DNA from: WHSW01 sp963769945
Lineage (GTDB): Bacteria; Actinomycetota; Thermoleophilia; Solirubrobacterales; 70-9
Assembly: GCA_963769945.1 (NCBI GenBank)
Contig: CAVYOA010000013.1
Span: forward strand, 129,418 to 193,417
Direction of reading: 5' to 3'
Length of the DNA: 64,000 nucleotides
The position numbers were made by a program, and so were the translations under genes. Shown piece after piece: positions 1 to 9,565 of the stretch. A model generated the notes under the pieces. That model saw only the letters and a list, made by a program, of their open reading frames with translations, was not told where the DNA came from and searched no databases. Each line of letters starts with the position of its first letter. Positions within the stretch are counted from its first letter, which is position 1.

Positions 1-1
1 C

Positions 2-127
2 CTGGTCGATCTAGCGCTAGCTGCCGGCGGCAAGGACAACGTGTCGGTCATCGTCGCCGATGTCGGCGTCAGCGACGACGCTTCTGCGGCCTGGATCACC
101 GCCGCCGATTACAGCGGTGGCGTGTAG
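2..127 (+). CDS. PP2C-family protein phosphatase, C-terminal end (partial)
   Basis: Only the last 41 codons are in the window, ending at the TAG at 125-127. The reading begins LVDLALAAGGKDNVSVIVAD, which matches the final conserved block of bacterial PP2C Ser/Thr phosphatases, where the G-x-DN segment holds a metal-binding aspartate. The family removes phosphate from Ser/Thr in Hanks-kinase signalling. A Ser/Thr kinase gene lies 11 kb away but is not obviously linked. The last 19 bases overlap the 3' end of the gene on the opposite strand. The identification rests on one motif, so it is good but not certain. Confidence 0.72.
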   Translation: MVDLALAAGGKDNVSVIVADVGVSDDASAAWITAADYSGGV

Positions 128-1302
128 CGCAAGACGCGTAGGCCGCTGCCGGGCGTGACCGCAACCCGGTGGAACTTCTTCAAGCGCTGCATCGGGTAGA
201 GCAGCGGCTTGCCCGAGGCAACCAGGTTCACGTACAGGGTTGCCGGGGTGCCGGCTGTATCGACGACCGCATCGCGGGTGATCCGAACGGCGCCGGCCTT
301 GATCGAGGTGCACGGCGTCGCGAAGCCGCTCGCGCCCTGAGTGCAGTTGAAGCCATTGGTCTCGGTCAGATCCCCACCGAACTGGACGGAGGACGTGGCG
401 AGGCCGGCGGGCTCGACCGAGGTCGGTGTCTCGGCGACGATCACGCGCGAGGAGATGAAGGTGTTGAAGGGCAGGTTGTCGATCGTCGAGACGAAACTTC
501 CGTCAGCCGTCAGCACCTCGCCCTTTTTCGGCGCCGGGATCTCGACCGAGTAGATCACCCGTCGCTTCAGCACCTTGCCCTCGTTGAGCGGCAAGCTGGT
601 GCTGAGCGGCGTCGTGCTCGAGAGCTCGGCCGGGGCCGGCGTGTCAAAGCGCGAGTGCACGACGTTGAGCCGCCCCTTGTCGCGCTTGACCGAGCCATCA
701 GGGCGATCGGCGCCCATGACCACGACGTCGCCGCTGACTGCGCGCTTGTTCGTCGCCGATACGATCAGGTTGACGTAGCAGGCGTTATCCGGACACGGCA
801 GCGTCGCCAGGTCGGCGATCGAGGTCTCGAGATTGGGGAAGGCAAGCGTGCAGTGATGGTTTCGCTGCGGACGGCGTTGCTTGCAGAGCACCTGCTTGGT
901 CTCCGAGAGCGCGATCGCACTCGCGGCCGGGTCGGTGGACGCAGAGAGCACGATGCGGGCGGTGATCGTCGGGTTATAGGTGTAGTTGCTGCCGACGCAG
1001 CGCTCGCCCGCAACGACGCAGGTTGTCGAAACTTGCACCTCGCTCGAAACTTCGAGGCGGTCGCCTGTCTCGAGCCGCGGCAGATCATCGGGTCCCACCG
1101 ACATCACGACCGTGTCGCTGAGCCCTGGCGCGGTGGCGATCGGCACCCTGGAGACGAGCTCGGAGTTGTTGCCGGTCGAATCGACACTGGCCTCGGGCAC
1201 CGCGGGATTGAGAACCCCGGCCCCCGCGCCCGCGGGCGCGACGAGCGCCCAAAGGGCAGCTAACGAGAGCGCAAGCAGAGATGTTCGGCGGGTGCCGGGC
1301 AT
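109..1302 (-). CDS. secreted protein of unknown function
   Basis: I do not recognise this family. The chosen start, ATG at 1302, gives a clear signal peptide: MPGTRRTSLLALSLAALWAL followed by a small-residue AGAGA cleavage region. The mature part is about 370 residues, rich in Thr, Ser and Val, with several cysteines (for example CVVAGERC, CPDNAC, CTQG, CTS) that could form disulfides outside the cell. No membrane anchor is seen at the C-terminus. A longer in-frame start at 1401 would put a basic, signal-less stretch in front and is less likely. The gene is divergent from purL, with about 120 bases between, and converges on the PP2C gene. Confidence 0.6.
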   Translation of the reverse strand: MPGTRRTSLLALSLAALWALVAPAGAGAGVLNPAVPEASVDSTGNNSELVSRVPIATAPGLSDTVVMSVGPDDLPRLETGDRLEVSSEVQVSTTCVVAGERCVGSNYTYNPTITARIVLSASTDPAASAIALSETKQVLCKQRRPQRNHHCTLAFPNLETSIADLATLPCPDNACYVNLIVSATNKRAVSGDVVVMGADRPDGSVKRDKGRLNVVHSRFDTPAPAELSSTTPLSTSLPLNEGKVLKRRVIYSVEIPAPKKGEVLTADGSFVSTIDNLPFNTFISSRVIVAETPTSVEPAGLATSSVQFGGDLTETNGFNCTQGASGFATPCTSIKAGAVRITRDAVVDTAGTPATLYVNLVASGKPLLYPMQRLKKFHRVAVTPGSGLRVLRYTPPL

Positions 1303-1425
1303 GTCTCGATCACAACACGAGTCGCACCCGAAAGGCGCGCTGGCGACCCCGCGCTGAAAGACGACATGCAGACCAGCGATACTGCGAGCCTTGCCTGACA
1401 CGGCTGACAGAAGTCTTCGCCCTTC

Positions 1426-3630
1426 TTGACGGTCTCAGCTTCAAAGCACCGTGAGCTCGGGCTCACCGATGCCGAGTTCGAGTTGATCACGGACAAGCTC
1501 GAGCGTGAGCCAAACGACGTCGAGTTGGCGATGTTCAGCCTCCTGTGGTCGGAGCACTGCGCCTACAAGCACTCCAAGAAGCTGCTGAGACGGCTGCCAA
1601 CCGAGGGCTCGCGGGTGCTTATGGGTCCCGGTGAGAACGCTGGCGCGGTCTCGATTGGCGATGGCTGGGCGGTGGCGTTCAAGGTTGAGTCGCACAACCA
1701 CCCCAGCGCGGTCGAGCCCTTTCAGGGGGCAGCGACGGGTGTCGGTGGAATCCTGCGCGACGTCTTCGCCCTCGGCGCCCGGCCGATCGCGATCCTCGAT
1801 TCACTTCGCTTCGGCGAGCTCGACTCGCAGCGCTCGCGCTATCTCTTCGACCATGTCGTCGCCGGCATCGGTCACTACGGAAACTCGATCGGCGTGCCCA
1901 CGGTCGGCGGCGAGGTCTATTTCGAGCCGCCCTACGAGCAGAACTGCCTCGTCAACGCGATGTGCGTGGGCTTTGCGCGGGCCGACTCGATGGTCCGCGC
2001 CGCGGCGGCCGGCGTCGGCAACACGCTCGTGCTGATGGGTGCGTCCACGGGTCGCGACGGCATCGGCGGCGCTTCAGTGCTTGCGTCGGCTGAGCTCGAG
2101 GAGGGCGACGAATCCAAGCGCCCGACGGTTCAGATCGGCGATCCGTTCGAGGAGTCGAAGCTGCTCGAGTGCTGTCTCGAGTTGCTCGAGCAGAGGTTGC
2201 TGGTATCGCTGCAGGACCTCGGCGCAGCGGGACTTACCTCCTCGGGTGCCGAGATGGCCTCGGCCGGCGGGCTTGGGATCGATGTCGATGTCGCCCGGGT
2301 GCCTTTGCGCGAGGACGACATGGAGCCCTTCGAGATCATGGTCTCTGAATCACAGGAGCGGATGCTGGCTGTGGTCGAACCGGGCAACGTCGAGCGCGTT
2401 ATCGCTCTCTGTGAGAAATGGCAGACGGGCGCTACCGCGATCGGCGAGGTCACCGGCTCTGGCCTGGTGCGCGTGCTGCGCGGCGATGAGATCGTCGGCG
2501 AGATGCCGGTCGAGGCCCTGGTGGACGGCTGCCCGCTCTATGACCTCGCGCCGCAGGAGCCCGACAGCTGGAGCTATGGCAACGCACGAACGACCACAGC
2601 CTCGACGCCCAGTGAGGTTCTGCTTGAGCTCCTGGGAGCTTCGAACGTGGCCAGTAAACGCTGGGCGTTCGAGCAGTACGACTCGATCGTCGGCTCGCGG
2701 ACGGTCCGGCGGCCCGGATCGGCAGATGCTGCCGTGCTGGCGCTGGCAGAGACGGGATCGGCGATCGCGATGGCGATCGACGGCAACGGTCGAAGAGTCG
2801 CCTGCGATCCGTACGCCGGCACGATCGAAGCGGTGCTCGAGTGTGCGCAGAACCTCGCCTGCGTTGGGGCCGAACCGCTCGGGCTGACGAACTGCCTCAA
2901 CTTCGGCAATCCCGAGAAGCCGCAAGTTGCCTGGCAGCTCGACCGCTCGATCCAGGGCTTGGCCGATGTCTGTGAGGAGCTCGGCATCCCGGTGGTTGGC
3001 GGCAACGTCTCGCTCTACAACGAGACCGAGAGCGGCCCGATCTATCCGACGCCGGTCGTCGGCCTCGTCGGCGAGCTGTCCGATCCCGAGCGTGCCGGCG
3101 GCCTGGCGCTGCACGAGGGTGACGCGATCGCGCTCTGCGGTCCTTTCTCTCCGGCGCTGGCCGGCTCGGAGTTGGCAAAGCTGCGGGGTGAGCTCGGCCC
3201 GGGCCTGCCGTTGTCGCCGGTGTCCGAGGTGAACGCCGCGATCACCTGTGTGCGCGAGGCAGTGCGCGACGGTTTGGTCACGGCCGCGCACGACATCAGC
3301 GACGGCGGGCTCGCCTGCGCTCTGGCGGAGATGGCGATCGCGGGCGGCGTCGGCGCCGGCGTCGATCTCGGTGGGTTCGTTGCAGGCCGTGCCTGCTCGG
3401 GCGAGGACGCAGTGTTCGGCGAAGGCGCCGGTGGCTTTCTCCTCGCGGGCCCACGCGAGCAGCTCGAGCGGGTGGCGAGCGCAGGGGTCGAAGTGGTCGT
3501 GATCGGCTCGGCGTTGGAGAAGCGGATCTCGATCGCAGCTGCCGAGGTCGAGATCGAGATCCCGCTCGATGACGCCGGGCGCGCCTGGAGCTCGCTCGCC
3601 GCGCGGGTCGAGGACCCCACGGTGGTGTGA
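1426..3630 (+). CDS. purL: phosphoribosylformylglycinamidine synthase subunit PurL
   Basis: This is the ATP-dependent synthetase subunit of FGAM synthase, which converts FGAR to FGAM in step 4 of purine synthesis. The 734-residue length fits the short PurL of the PurLQS type. The N-terminal WSEHCAYKHSK and VESHNHPSAVEPFQGAATG blocks carry the family's nucleotide and substrate motifs, and the second half repeats the AIR-synthase-like fold (VVGGNVSLYNET, AHDISDGGLACALAEM). The start is a TTG, chosen because the conserved HRELGLTDAEF block follows within eight residues. The partner subunits PurS and PurQ are not next to it, so they must lie elsewhere. purF follows 80 bases later. Confidence 0.95.
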   Translation: MTVSASKHRELGLTDAEFELITDKLEREPNDVELAMFSLLWSEHCAYKHSKKLLRRLPTEGSRVLMGPGENAGAVSIGDGWAVAFKVESHNHPSAVEPFQGAATGVGGILRDVFALGARPIAILDSLRFGELDSQRSRYLFDHVVAGIGHYGNSIGVPTVGGEVYFEPPYEQNCLVNAMCVGFARADSMVRAAAAGVGNTLVLMGASTGRDGIGGASVLASAELEEGDESKRPTVQIGDPFEESKLLECCLELLEQRLLVSLQDLGAAGLTSSGAEMASAGGLGIDVDVARVPLREDDMEPFEIMVSESQERMLAVVEPGNVERVIALCEKWQTGATAIGEVTGSGLVRVLRGDEIVGEMPVEALVDGCPLYDLAPQEPDSWSYGNARTTTASTPSEVLLELLGASNVASKRWAFEQYDSIVGSRTVRRPGSADAAVLALAETGSAIAMAIDGNGRRVACDPYAGTIEAVLECAQNLACVGAEPLGLTNCLNFGNPEKPQVAWQLDRSIQGLADVCEELGIPVVGGNVSLYNETESGPIYPTPVVGLVGELSDPERAGGLALHEGDAIALCGPFSPALAGSELAKLRGELGPGLPLSPVSEVNAAITCVREAVRDGLVTAAHDISDGGLACALAEMAIAGGVGAGVDLGGFVAGRACSGEDAVFGEGAGGFLLAGPREQLERVASAGVEVVVIGSALEKRISIAAAEVEIEIPLDDAGRAWSSLAARVEDPTVV

Positions 3631-3710
3631 CTCGGCACGCGAGCGTGTCGATGTGCAGCTGTCGACGAGGCCCCTGATCCCGGCTCCGGGCCCGTTGCTA
3701 GCCTTGCGGC

Positions 3711-5144
3711 GTGGACGATGTTCCGGACCGTGACGGTCCCCTCGACGAGTGCGGGGTGTTCGGCATCTACGCGCCCGGCCACGATGTCGCCCGTCTCACT
3801 TACTTCGCGCTCTATGCGCTTCAGCATCGCGGCCAGGAGTCGGCCGGGATCGCGAGCTGCGAGGGCGGCCACATCACGACCTTGCGTGAGACCGGCCTCG
3901 TCTCGCAGGTCTTCGACGAGCAGAAGCTGCGAGCGCTCGACGGCGACATGGCGATCGGCCACGTCCGCTACTCGACGACCGGCGGCAGCTCGTGGGAGAA
4001 CACCCAGCCGGTCTGGCGCGATGACGGCCGCGAGGTCGCCCTTGCCCACAACGGCAACCTGACCAACGCGGTCGAGCTCTACAACGAGCTGCGCGAGCGC
4101 GAGATTTCGTTTCGCGGCAGCTCCGACTCGGAGATCATCGCGGCGCTGCTTTCGATCGAGGAAGTGCGGCCGATCGAGAACGCCGTCGCCGCCGTGATGC
4201 CGCGCCTCGAGGGCGCCTACTCGACCGTCGTCATGACCAAGCGCGCCGTCGTCGCCTTTCGCGACCCCCACGGAGTGCGCCCGCTTTCACTCGGCAAGCT
4301 CGGCGACCGCTGGTGCGTCGCCTCCGAGAGCTGCGCCTTCGACATCATCGGCGCCAAGCTCGTGCGCGAGGTCGCGCCCGGCGAGGCGGTCTCGCTGACC
4401 GCCGACGGGCTCGAGTCGCGCCAGGTCGTACCGACCGGCCGCAAGGCGCATTGCGTTTTCGAGCACATCTATTTCTCACGGCCCGATTCGCGGCTCGAAG
4501 GCCGTGTGTTGCAGGAGGTACGCGGCAAGATGGGTGAGATCCTCGCCCAAGAGGCGCCGGTCGAGGCCGACCTCGTGATCGCCGTTCCCGACTCCGGCAA
4601 CGCGGCCGCCAACGGCTTCGCTCGCGCCTCAGGCTTGCCAAAGGATGACGGCCTGATCAAGAACCGCTACGTCGCCCGCACCTTCATCCAGCCAGGCCAG
4701 GAGCTGCGAAAGCACGGCTTGCGGATGAAGTTCAATCCGCTGCCGGAGATCGTCGCCGGCCAACGGGTGGTCGTCGTCGACGACTCGATCGTCCGCGGCA
4801 ACACGACGCGCCAGATCATCGGCATGCTGCGCGACGCCGGCGCCGCCGAGGTTCACCTGCGGATCTCGGCGCCACCAATCCGCAACCCATGCCACTACGG
4901 AGTCGACATGTCGACCCGTGAGGAGATGATCGCCCACGACCGAACCGTCGATGAGATCGCCACCGAGATCGGCGCCGACTCGCTCGCCTATCTCTCGCTC
5001 GACGGTGTCTATGAGGCCGTCGGAACACCCCGCGAGGTGCACTGCGATGCTTGCTTCACCGGCGACTACCCGCTCGGCGACGACGGCGACGTCAGCGGCA
5101 AGTTCGCGCTCGAAGAGCTGCCCGTCGTGCAGGCCGCCCGCTAG
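3711..5144 (+). CDS. purF: amidophosphoribosyltransferase PurF
   Basis: This enzyme catalyses the first committed step of purine synthesis, PRPP plus glutamine to phosphoribosylamine. A 13-residue propeptide precedes the catalytic Cys14 (DECGVFGIY), as in the self-processing Bacillus-type enzyme. The glutaminase region has RYSTTGGSS and HNGNLTN. The PRPP loop is VVVVDDSIVRGNTTRQI. Four cysteines sit where the 4Fe-4S ligands are expected (HCVFEHIY, NPCHYGVD and the C-terminal CDAC), so this is probably the iron-sulfur form. The start is GTG at 3711. It is followed 72 bases later by recQ. Confidence 0.96.
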   Translation: MDDVPDRDGPLDECGVFGIYAPGHDVARLTYFALYALQHRGQESAGIASCEGGHITTLRETGLVSQVFDEQKLRALDGDMAIGHVRYSTTGGSSWENTQPVWRDDGREVALAHNGNLTNAVELYNELREREISFRGSSDSEIIAALLSIEEVRPIENAVAAVMPRLEGAYSTVVMTKRAVVAFRDPHGVRPLSLGKLGDRWCVASESCAFDIIGAKLVREVAPGEAVSLTADGLESRQVVPTGRKAHCVFEHIYFSRPDSRLEGRVLQEVRGKMGEILAQEAPVEADLVIAVPDSGNAAANGFARASGLPKDDGLIKNRYVARTFIQPGQELRKHGLRMKFNPLPEIVAGQRVVVVDDSIVRGNTTRQIIGMLRDAGAAEVHLRISAPPIRNPCHYGVDMSTREEMIAHDRTVDEIATEIGADSLAYLSLDGVYEAVGTPREVHCDACFTGDYPLGDDGDVSGKFALEELPVVQAAR

Positions 5145-5216
5145 GTCGCGTGCCCACCGTGCAATCGCGATTGCGGGGCGAACTCTCCGCCGCCGCACGC
5201 TAGAGACTCTGAGCGA

Positions 5217-6762
5217 ATGACCGATCTCGACCTCAACGAGGCACTCGCGCGCCATTTCGGCCACGCCAGCTTTCGACCCGGCCAACAGGAGGCCGTCGAA
5301 GCCGCTGTCGTAGGCCGCGATCTGCTGCTGGTGATGCCGACTGGCGCCGGCAAGTCGCTTTGCTACCAGCTTCCCGCGCTTGTCTCCGGCCAGCTCACGG
5401 TGGTGGTCTCGCCGCTTGTCTCGCTGATGACCGATCAGGTCCAGAGCCTCGGCGGACGTGCGGGGCTGATCAACGCGCAGCGCGACGCGGCCGACAACCG
5501 CCGCGCTTTCGAGTTGGCCGTGAGCGGCGAGATGAAGATGCTCTACGTGGCCCCGGAACGCTTCGCGACGCCAGGCTTTGTCGACCGCCTCGGCGCTGCC
5601 GACGTCGGGCTCTTCGTCGTCGACGAGGCGCACTGCGTGAGCCAATGGGGACACGACTTTCGCCCCGAGTATTTCCGCCTCGGCGAGGTCGCACGGGCGC
5701 TGCGCGCCGACTCCATCTTCGCGGCGACGGCGACGGCGACGCCGCAGGTTGCCAACGACATCGTCCGCCGCCTCGGCCTGCGCGAGCCGTTACGGATCAC
5801 AACCGGCTTCGACCGCCCCAACCTCTCCTACGACGTCGTTCCGACCGGCTCGTCTCGCGCCAAGCAGGCCGCGACACTGGCCCTGCTGTCCGAAGCCCGA
5901 TGCGCTGCCCGCGATCGTCTACGCGGGCACGCGCAAGAAGACCGACGAGACGGCGCGCTGGCTCTCGAGCGAGCTCGGCCGTCCGATCCCGGCGTATCAC
6001 GCGGGCATGGAGCGCGAGGCGCGCGCCGAGTCACAGCGCGCGTTCATGGCCGGCGAGACTCCGGTCGTCGTCGCCACCAACGCCTTCGGCATGGGTGTCG
6101 ACAAGGCGAACGTGCGCACCGTGATCCACGAGGTGGTGCCCTCGTCGCTGGAGGCCTACTACCAGGAGGCGGGCCGCGCCGGGCGCGACGGGCTGCCGTC
6201 GCGCTGCGTGCTGCTGGCCGAGAACCGCGACAAGGGCCTGCACGTGTTCTTCATCAACCAGGTCGATGACCCCGAGGCGAAGAACCACCGCTGGCGCCAG
6301 TATCGCCAGGTCTGGGGTTTCGTCGAAGGTGATGCCTGCCGGCGACGGGCGATCCTGCGGCACTTCGGTGATCGCAGTGAGCCTGTGGCGCTGGAGCGCT
6401 GCTGTGACGTCTGCGATGGCGCGTTGGCCGTGGCGCAAGCTCCCAAGCGCAGCAGGCCGGCAAGCAGCCAGCCCTCATCGAGTGGAGGTGAAGGCCGCGA
6501 GAGCGTCGAGCGTGCGATCGTCGCCGTAGTCCGCGACGCACAGCCGAGCGTCGGGCGCACGAGGACCGTCGAGATCCTGCGTGGTGGGCGCAGCAAGGTG
6601 ATCGTCAAGTACGACTACGACGAGCTGCCCGGCTATGGAGAGTTCAACGACTGGCGCGCCGACGAGCTGCTGCGCGAGGTCGACGCGTTGATCGACGGCG
6701 GCATGCTGCGCTCGACCGGCGGCAAGTTCCCCAAGCTCGCCCTGACTGCACGCGCCGCTTGA
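5217..6762 (+). CDS. recQ: ATP-dependent DNA helicase RecQ (frame-interrupted)
   Basis: This is a 3'-5' DNA helicase of recombination and fork repair. The first frame (ATG 5217) carries motif I MPTGAGKSLCYQLPAL, the DEAH box DEAHCVSQWGHDF and motif III FAATATATPQ. The second frame carries motifs V/VI (TNAFGMGVDKANV, QEAGRAGRDG), the zinc-binding cysteines (CRRRAIL...CCDVC) and a winged-helix RQC region ending near the TGA at 6760. The frames meet near 5895. Removing one C from the CCC run there restores a continuous protein of about 514 residues (LLSEADALPAIVY). I cannot tell a sequencing indel from a real lesion. No HRDC domain is seen. The next gene, purN, starts inside the stop codon. Confidence 0.9.
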
Positions 6763-7385
6763 GCAGCGACTTTCGCATCGCCGTCCTCGCCTCAGGCACG
6801 GGGACCAACCTGCAAGCGATCCTCGATCAGGTCCACGGGCGCGATGGGATCGAAGTCGTCGCCGTCGGCTCCGACAAGCCTGACGCCCGCGCCCTCGAAC
6901 GAGCCGCGGCACTGGAGATCGAAACGGCCGTCTTCAGGGCTGGCGATCACCCGAGCCGCGAGGTGCGCGATCTGGCGATCGCCGACTGGCTCGAGGGCGT
7001 GGGCGTGGACCTCGTCGTGCTCGCCGGCTACATGCAGCTGCTCTCGCCCGCGTTCATCGAGCGCTTTTGCACGCAGATCATCAATGTTCACCCCGCTCTG
7101 CTGCCCTCGTTCGCCGGGCTCGACGCCGTCGGCCAAGCGCTCGAGCACGGAGTTGCTGTGACGGGGGTGACCGTGCATTACGTCGACGAGGGCGTCGATT
7201 CGGGTCCGATCATCCTCCAGCGTGCGGTGCCGATCCCGACCGACCGCGACCGCGAGGCGCTGGAGGCGGCGATCCAGTCGACCGAGCACGCGCTGCTGCC
7301 GCGCGCGATCACGATGATCGCGGCCGGGCGGGTCTCGGTGGCGCCCGGGACGCGAGTTGTTCGGATTGCCGCAGAGCACGAATAG
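6759..7385 (+). CDS. purN: phosphoribosylglycinamide formyltransferase PurN
   Basis: PurN transfers a formyl group from 10-formyl-THF to GAR in step 3 of purine synthesis. The N-terminal SGTGTNLQAIL binds phosphate of GAR. The catalytic triad region INVHPALLPSF supplies Asn and His, and the downstream VTVHYVDEGVDSGPII supplies the Asp. The length of 208 residues is typical. The start is TTG at 6759, overlapping the TGA of recQ by three bases, which implies translational coupling. purH follows immediately, so recQ, purN and purH are likely cotranscribed. Confidence 0.95.
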   Translation: MSSDFRIAVLASGTGTNLQAILDQVHGRDGIEVVAVGSDKPDARALERAAALEIETAVFRAGDHPSREVRDLAIADWLEGVGVDLVVLAGYMQLLSPAFIERFCTQIINVHPALLPSFAGLDAVGQALEHGVAVTGVTVHYVDEGVDSGPIILQRAVPIPTDRDREALEAAIQSTEHALLPRAITMIAAGRVSVAPGTRVVRIAAEHE

Positions 7386-7395
7386 ACTCGCGGCG

Positions 7396-9003
7396 ATGAG
7401 CGTCGAAGCCGAGATAGAGGAGGGCGGCGCAGCTCCGGACGGTGAGGGACTCAGCGTCCGGCGGGCGCTGATCTCGGTTTCCGACAAGACCGGAGTGGTC
7501 GATTTCGCTCGCACCCTGGGCGAGCTCGGGGTCGAGATTCTCTCGACGGGAGGCACTGCGGCCGCGATTCGCGACGCCGGTGTCGAGGTCACCGACGTGG
7601 CCGAGTTCACCGGGTCGCCCGAGATCCTCGATGGCCGGGTGAAGACACTTCATCCGCGCTTGCACGCCGCGCTGCTGGCCCGGCGAGACGATCCAGAGCA
7701 CATGTCGACGCTCGAGGCCGAAGGGATCGAGCCGATCGATCTCGTCTGTGTGAACCTCTACCCGTTCGAGGAGACCGTGGCCAGCGCCAGCGTGACGGAG
7801 CAGACCGCGATCGAGAACATCGACGTCGGCGGCCCGACGATGATCCGCGCCGCGGCAAAGAACCATCGCGACGTTGCCATCGTCGTCAGGCCCGAGAGCT
7901 ACGACGCGGTCCTCGCCGAGATCGGCGAGCTCGGCTCGATCTCGGCCGAGACCCGTCACTGGCTCGCGAATGAGGCATTCGCACATACCGCCGCCTACGA
8001 CGCTGCGATCAGCCGCTGGTTCGGCATGCGCTACGAGGTCTTTCCGAGCCACTTCGTGATGTCGTACGAGAAGCTGCTCGACCTCTCCTACGGCGAGAAC
8101 CCCCATCAGAAGGCGGCGCTCTACGTCGAGTCGCCGGCTCGCGAGCATGTGCTCTCAGGCGTCAGCAAGCTGCATGGCAAGGCGCTCTCGTTCAACAACG
8201 TGCTCGACCTCGACTCGGCGCGGCGCCTGCTCGACGAGTTCACCGAGACGGCGTGCGTGATCGTCAAGCACAACAACCCCTGCGGCGCGGCGATCGGCGA
8301 AACCGCGCGTGAGGCCTACGAGAAGGCCTTTGCCTGCGACCCCGTTTCCGCGTTCGGCGGGGTTATCGTCTGCAACCGGCCGATCCCCGTGGATCTGGCC
8401 GAGCGCCTTAACGAGCAGTTCGTCGAGGTCCTGCTTGCCCCGGGGTTCGAGCCCGACGCGCTCGAAGTGCTGCAGCGAAAGGAGGCGATCCGGATCCTCG
8501 ATGGCGAACCGGGCACCTATGAACCGCGCGAGCGCGACGTCAAGCGTGTCCGCGGGGGCCTTCTCGCTCAAGACGCCGACCGCATCGAAGAGACGCGCGA
8601 GTCGATGACGGTGGTCACGGCCGCGCAGCCGACCGAGGCGCAGTGGCAGGACCTTCTGTTCGCCTGGAAGGTCTGTCGCCATGTCCGCTCCAACGCGATC
8701 GTCTTTGCCCGCGAAGGCGCCACGCTCGGCGTCGGCGCCGGTCAAATGAGCCGCGTCGACTCGACCAGGATCGCCGTCGAGAAGGCCCAGGACGCCTTCG
8801 GGAGCGACCGGCCGCTGGAGGGTTCCGTGGTCGCCTCCGATGCCTTCTTTCCATTCGCCGATGGTCCTTTGGCGGCCATCGAAGCTGGCGCGAGAGCGGT
8901 AATTCAGCCGGGTGGATCGAAGCGCGATCCCGAGGTCGTCGCCGCCTGCGACGAGGCCGGCGCGTCGATGGTGTTCACAGGCAAACGTCATTTCCGCCAT
9001 TGA
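7396..9003 (+). CDS. purH: bifunctional AICAR transformylase / IMP cyclohydrolase PurH
   Basis: PurH catalyses the last two steps to IMP. The N-terminal cyclohydrolase domain shows ALISVSDKTGVVDFA, STGGTAAAIRDAGV and DGRVKTLHP. The C-terminal formyltransferase domain shows the KHNNPCGAA motif with its catalytic Lys-His and, near the end, SDAFFPF. I chose the ATG at 7396, 10 bases past the purN stop, over an in-frame GTG at 7357 that would overlap purN and add a non-conserved stretch. Length from this start is 535 residues, slightly above the usual 510-530 because of an acidic, glycine-rich N-terminal tail. Confidence 0.95.
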   Translation: MSVEAEIEEGGAAPDGEGLSVRRALISVSDKTGVVDFARTLGELGVEILSTGGTAAAIRDAGVEVTDVAEFTGSPEILDGRVKTLHPRLHAALLARRDDPEHMSTLEAEGIEPIDLVCVNLYPFEETVASASVTEQTAIENIDVGGPTMIRAAAKNHRDVAIVVRPESYDAVLAEIGELGSISAETRHWLANEAFAHTAAYDAAISRWFGMRYEVFPSHFVMSYEKLLDLSYGENPHQKAALYVESPAREHVLSGVSKLHGKALSFNNVLDLDSARRLLDEFTETACVIVKHNNPCGAAIGETAREAYEKAFACDPVSAFGGVIVCNRPIPVDLAERLNEQFVEVLLAPGFEPDALEVLQRKEAIRILDGEPGTYEPRERDVKRVRGGLLAQDADRIEETRESMTVVTAAQPTEAQWQDLLFAWKVCRHVRSNAIVFAREGATLGVGAGQMSRVDSTRIAVEKAQDAFGSDRPLEGSVVASDAFFPFADGPLAAIEAGARAVIQPGGSKRDPEVVAACDEAGASMVFTGKRHFRH

Positions 9004-9076
9004 GCGGCGTCCTCGATTAGAGAGTTCTCAGGAAGCCCTCAGGCTGGTCTCATGGCCGTTCGCGAGATTGAGGCCG

Positions 9077-9565
9077 GTGATCACTCGAATCGCATTGGCC
9101 CTCGCGCTCTTGGCGACAGCGGGCGCGATATTTGCGTTGCCCGAGCTGCTTGCCAGCGATCCCGAGATTGAGGTCGAGTCGATCAAGCTCAGCCCCAGCG
9201 GCAATATCGGCGAAGATGACCGGCGTGGCGCGGGAGATGAGGCTGATCGAGGACGCAATCGCAACCGCTCCGGTGACGGCAACGGCGACCGAGCGCGGAC
9301 AACGTCGCCGCCTGTGCAGACCGAGGAGCCTGTCGCTACCGAGACGGTCGCGCCCATTCCGGCTCCTGCCCCAGCACCGGCCCCGGTGCCCGCAGGGGAC
9401 GACGACGCCGGTGAGGCCGAAGACGCAGGTGATGACAAGGGCGACTCGTCTGCCCAGGGCGCAGCGCCGAACGTGAGCCCGCCCGCCGCACCGCCGGCCC
9501 CGGCGCCCTCGCCTGCCCCCGCGCCGATCGAGGCCGACGACGACGCGGAAGCCGATGACGACTGA
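9077..9565 (+). CDS. membrane-anchored acidic, proline/alanine-rich protein
   Basis: I do not recognise a family. From the GTG at 9077 the protein starts with one hydrophobic segment, TRIALALALLATAGAIFALP, either an uncleaved anchor or a signal peptide. About 135 low-complexity residues follow: an Asp/Arg/Gly-rich stretch (GNIGEDDRRGAGDEADRG), runs of Ala-Pro (APAPAPAPVP) and acidic blocks (DDDAGEAEDAGDDKGD), ending EADDDAEADDD. The last 11 bases overlap the start of the histidine kinase gene, so the two are probably translated together. A role in the envelope-sensing pathway is an inference from that coupling only. A TTG at 9068 is an alternative start. Confidence 0.6.
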   Translation: MITRIALALALLATAGAIFALPELLASDPEIEVESIKLSPSGNIGEDDRRGAGDEADRGRNRNRSGDGNGDRARTTSPPVQTEEPVATETVAPIPAPAPAPAPVPAGDDDAGEAEDAGDDKGDSSAQGAAPNVSPPAAPPAPAPSPAPAPIEADDDAEADDD

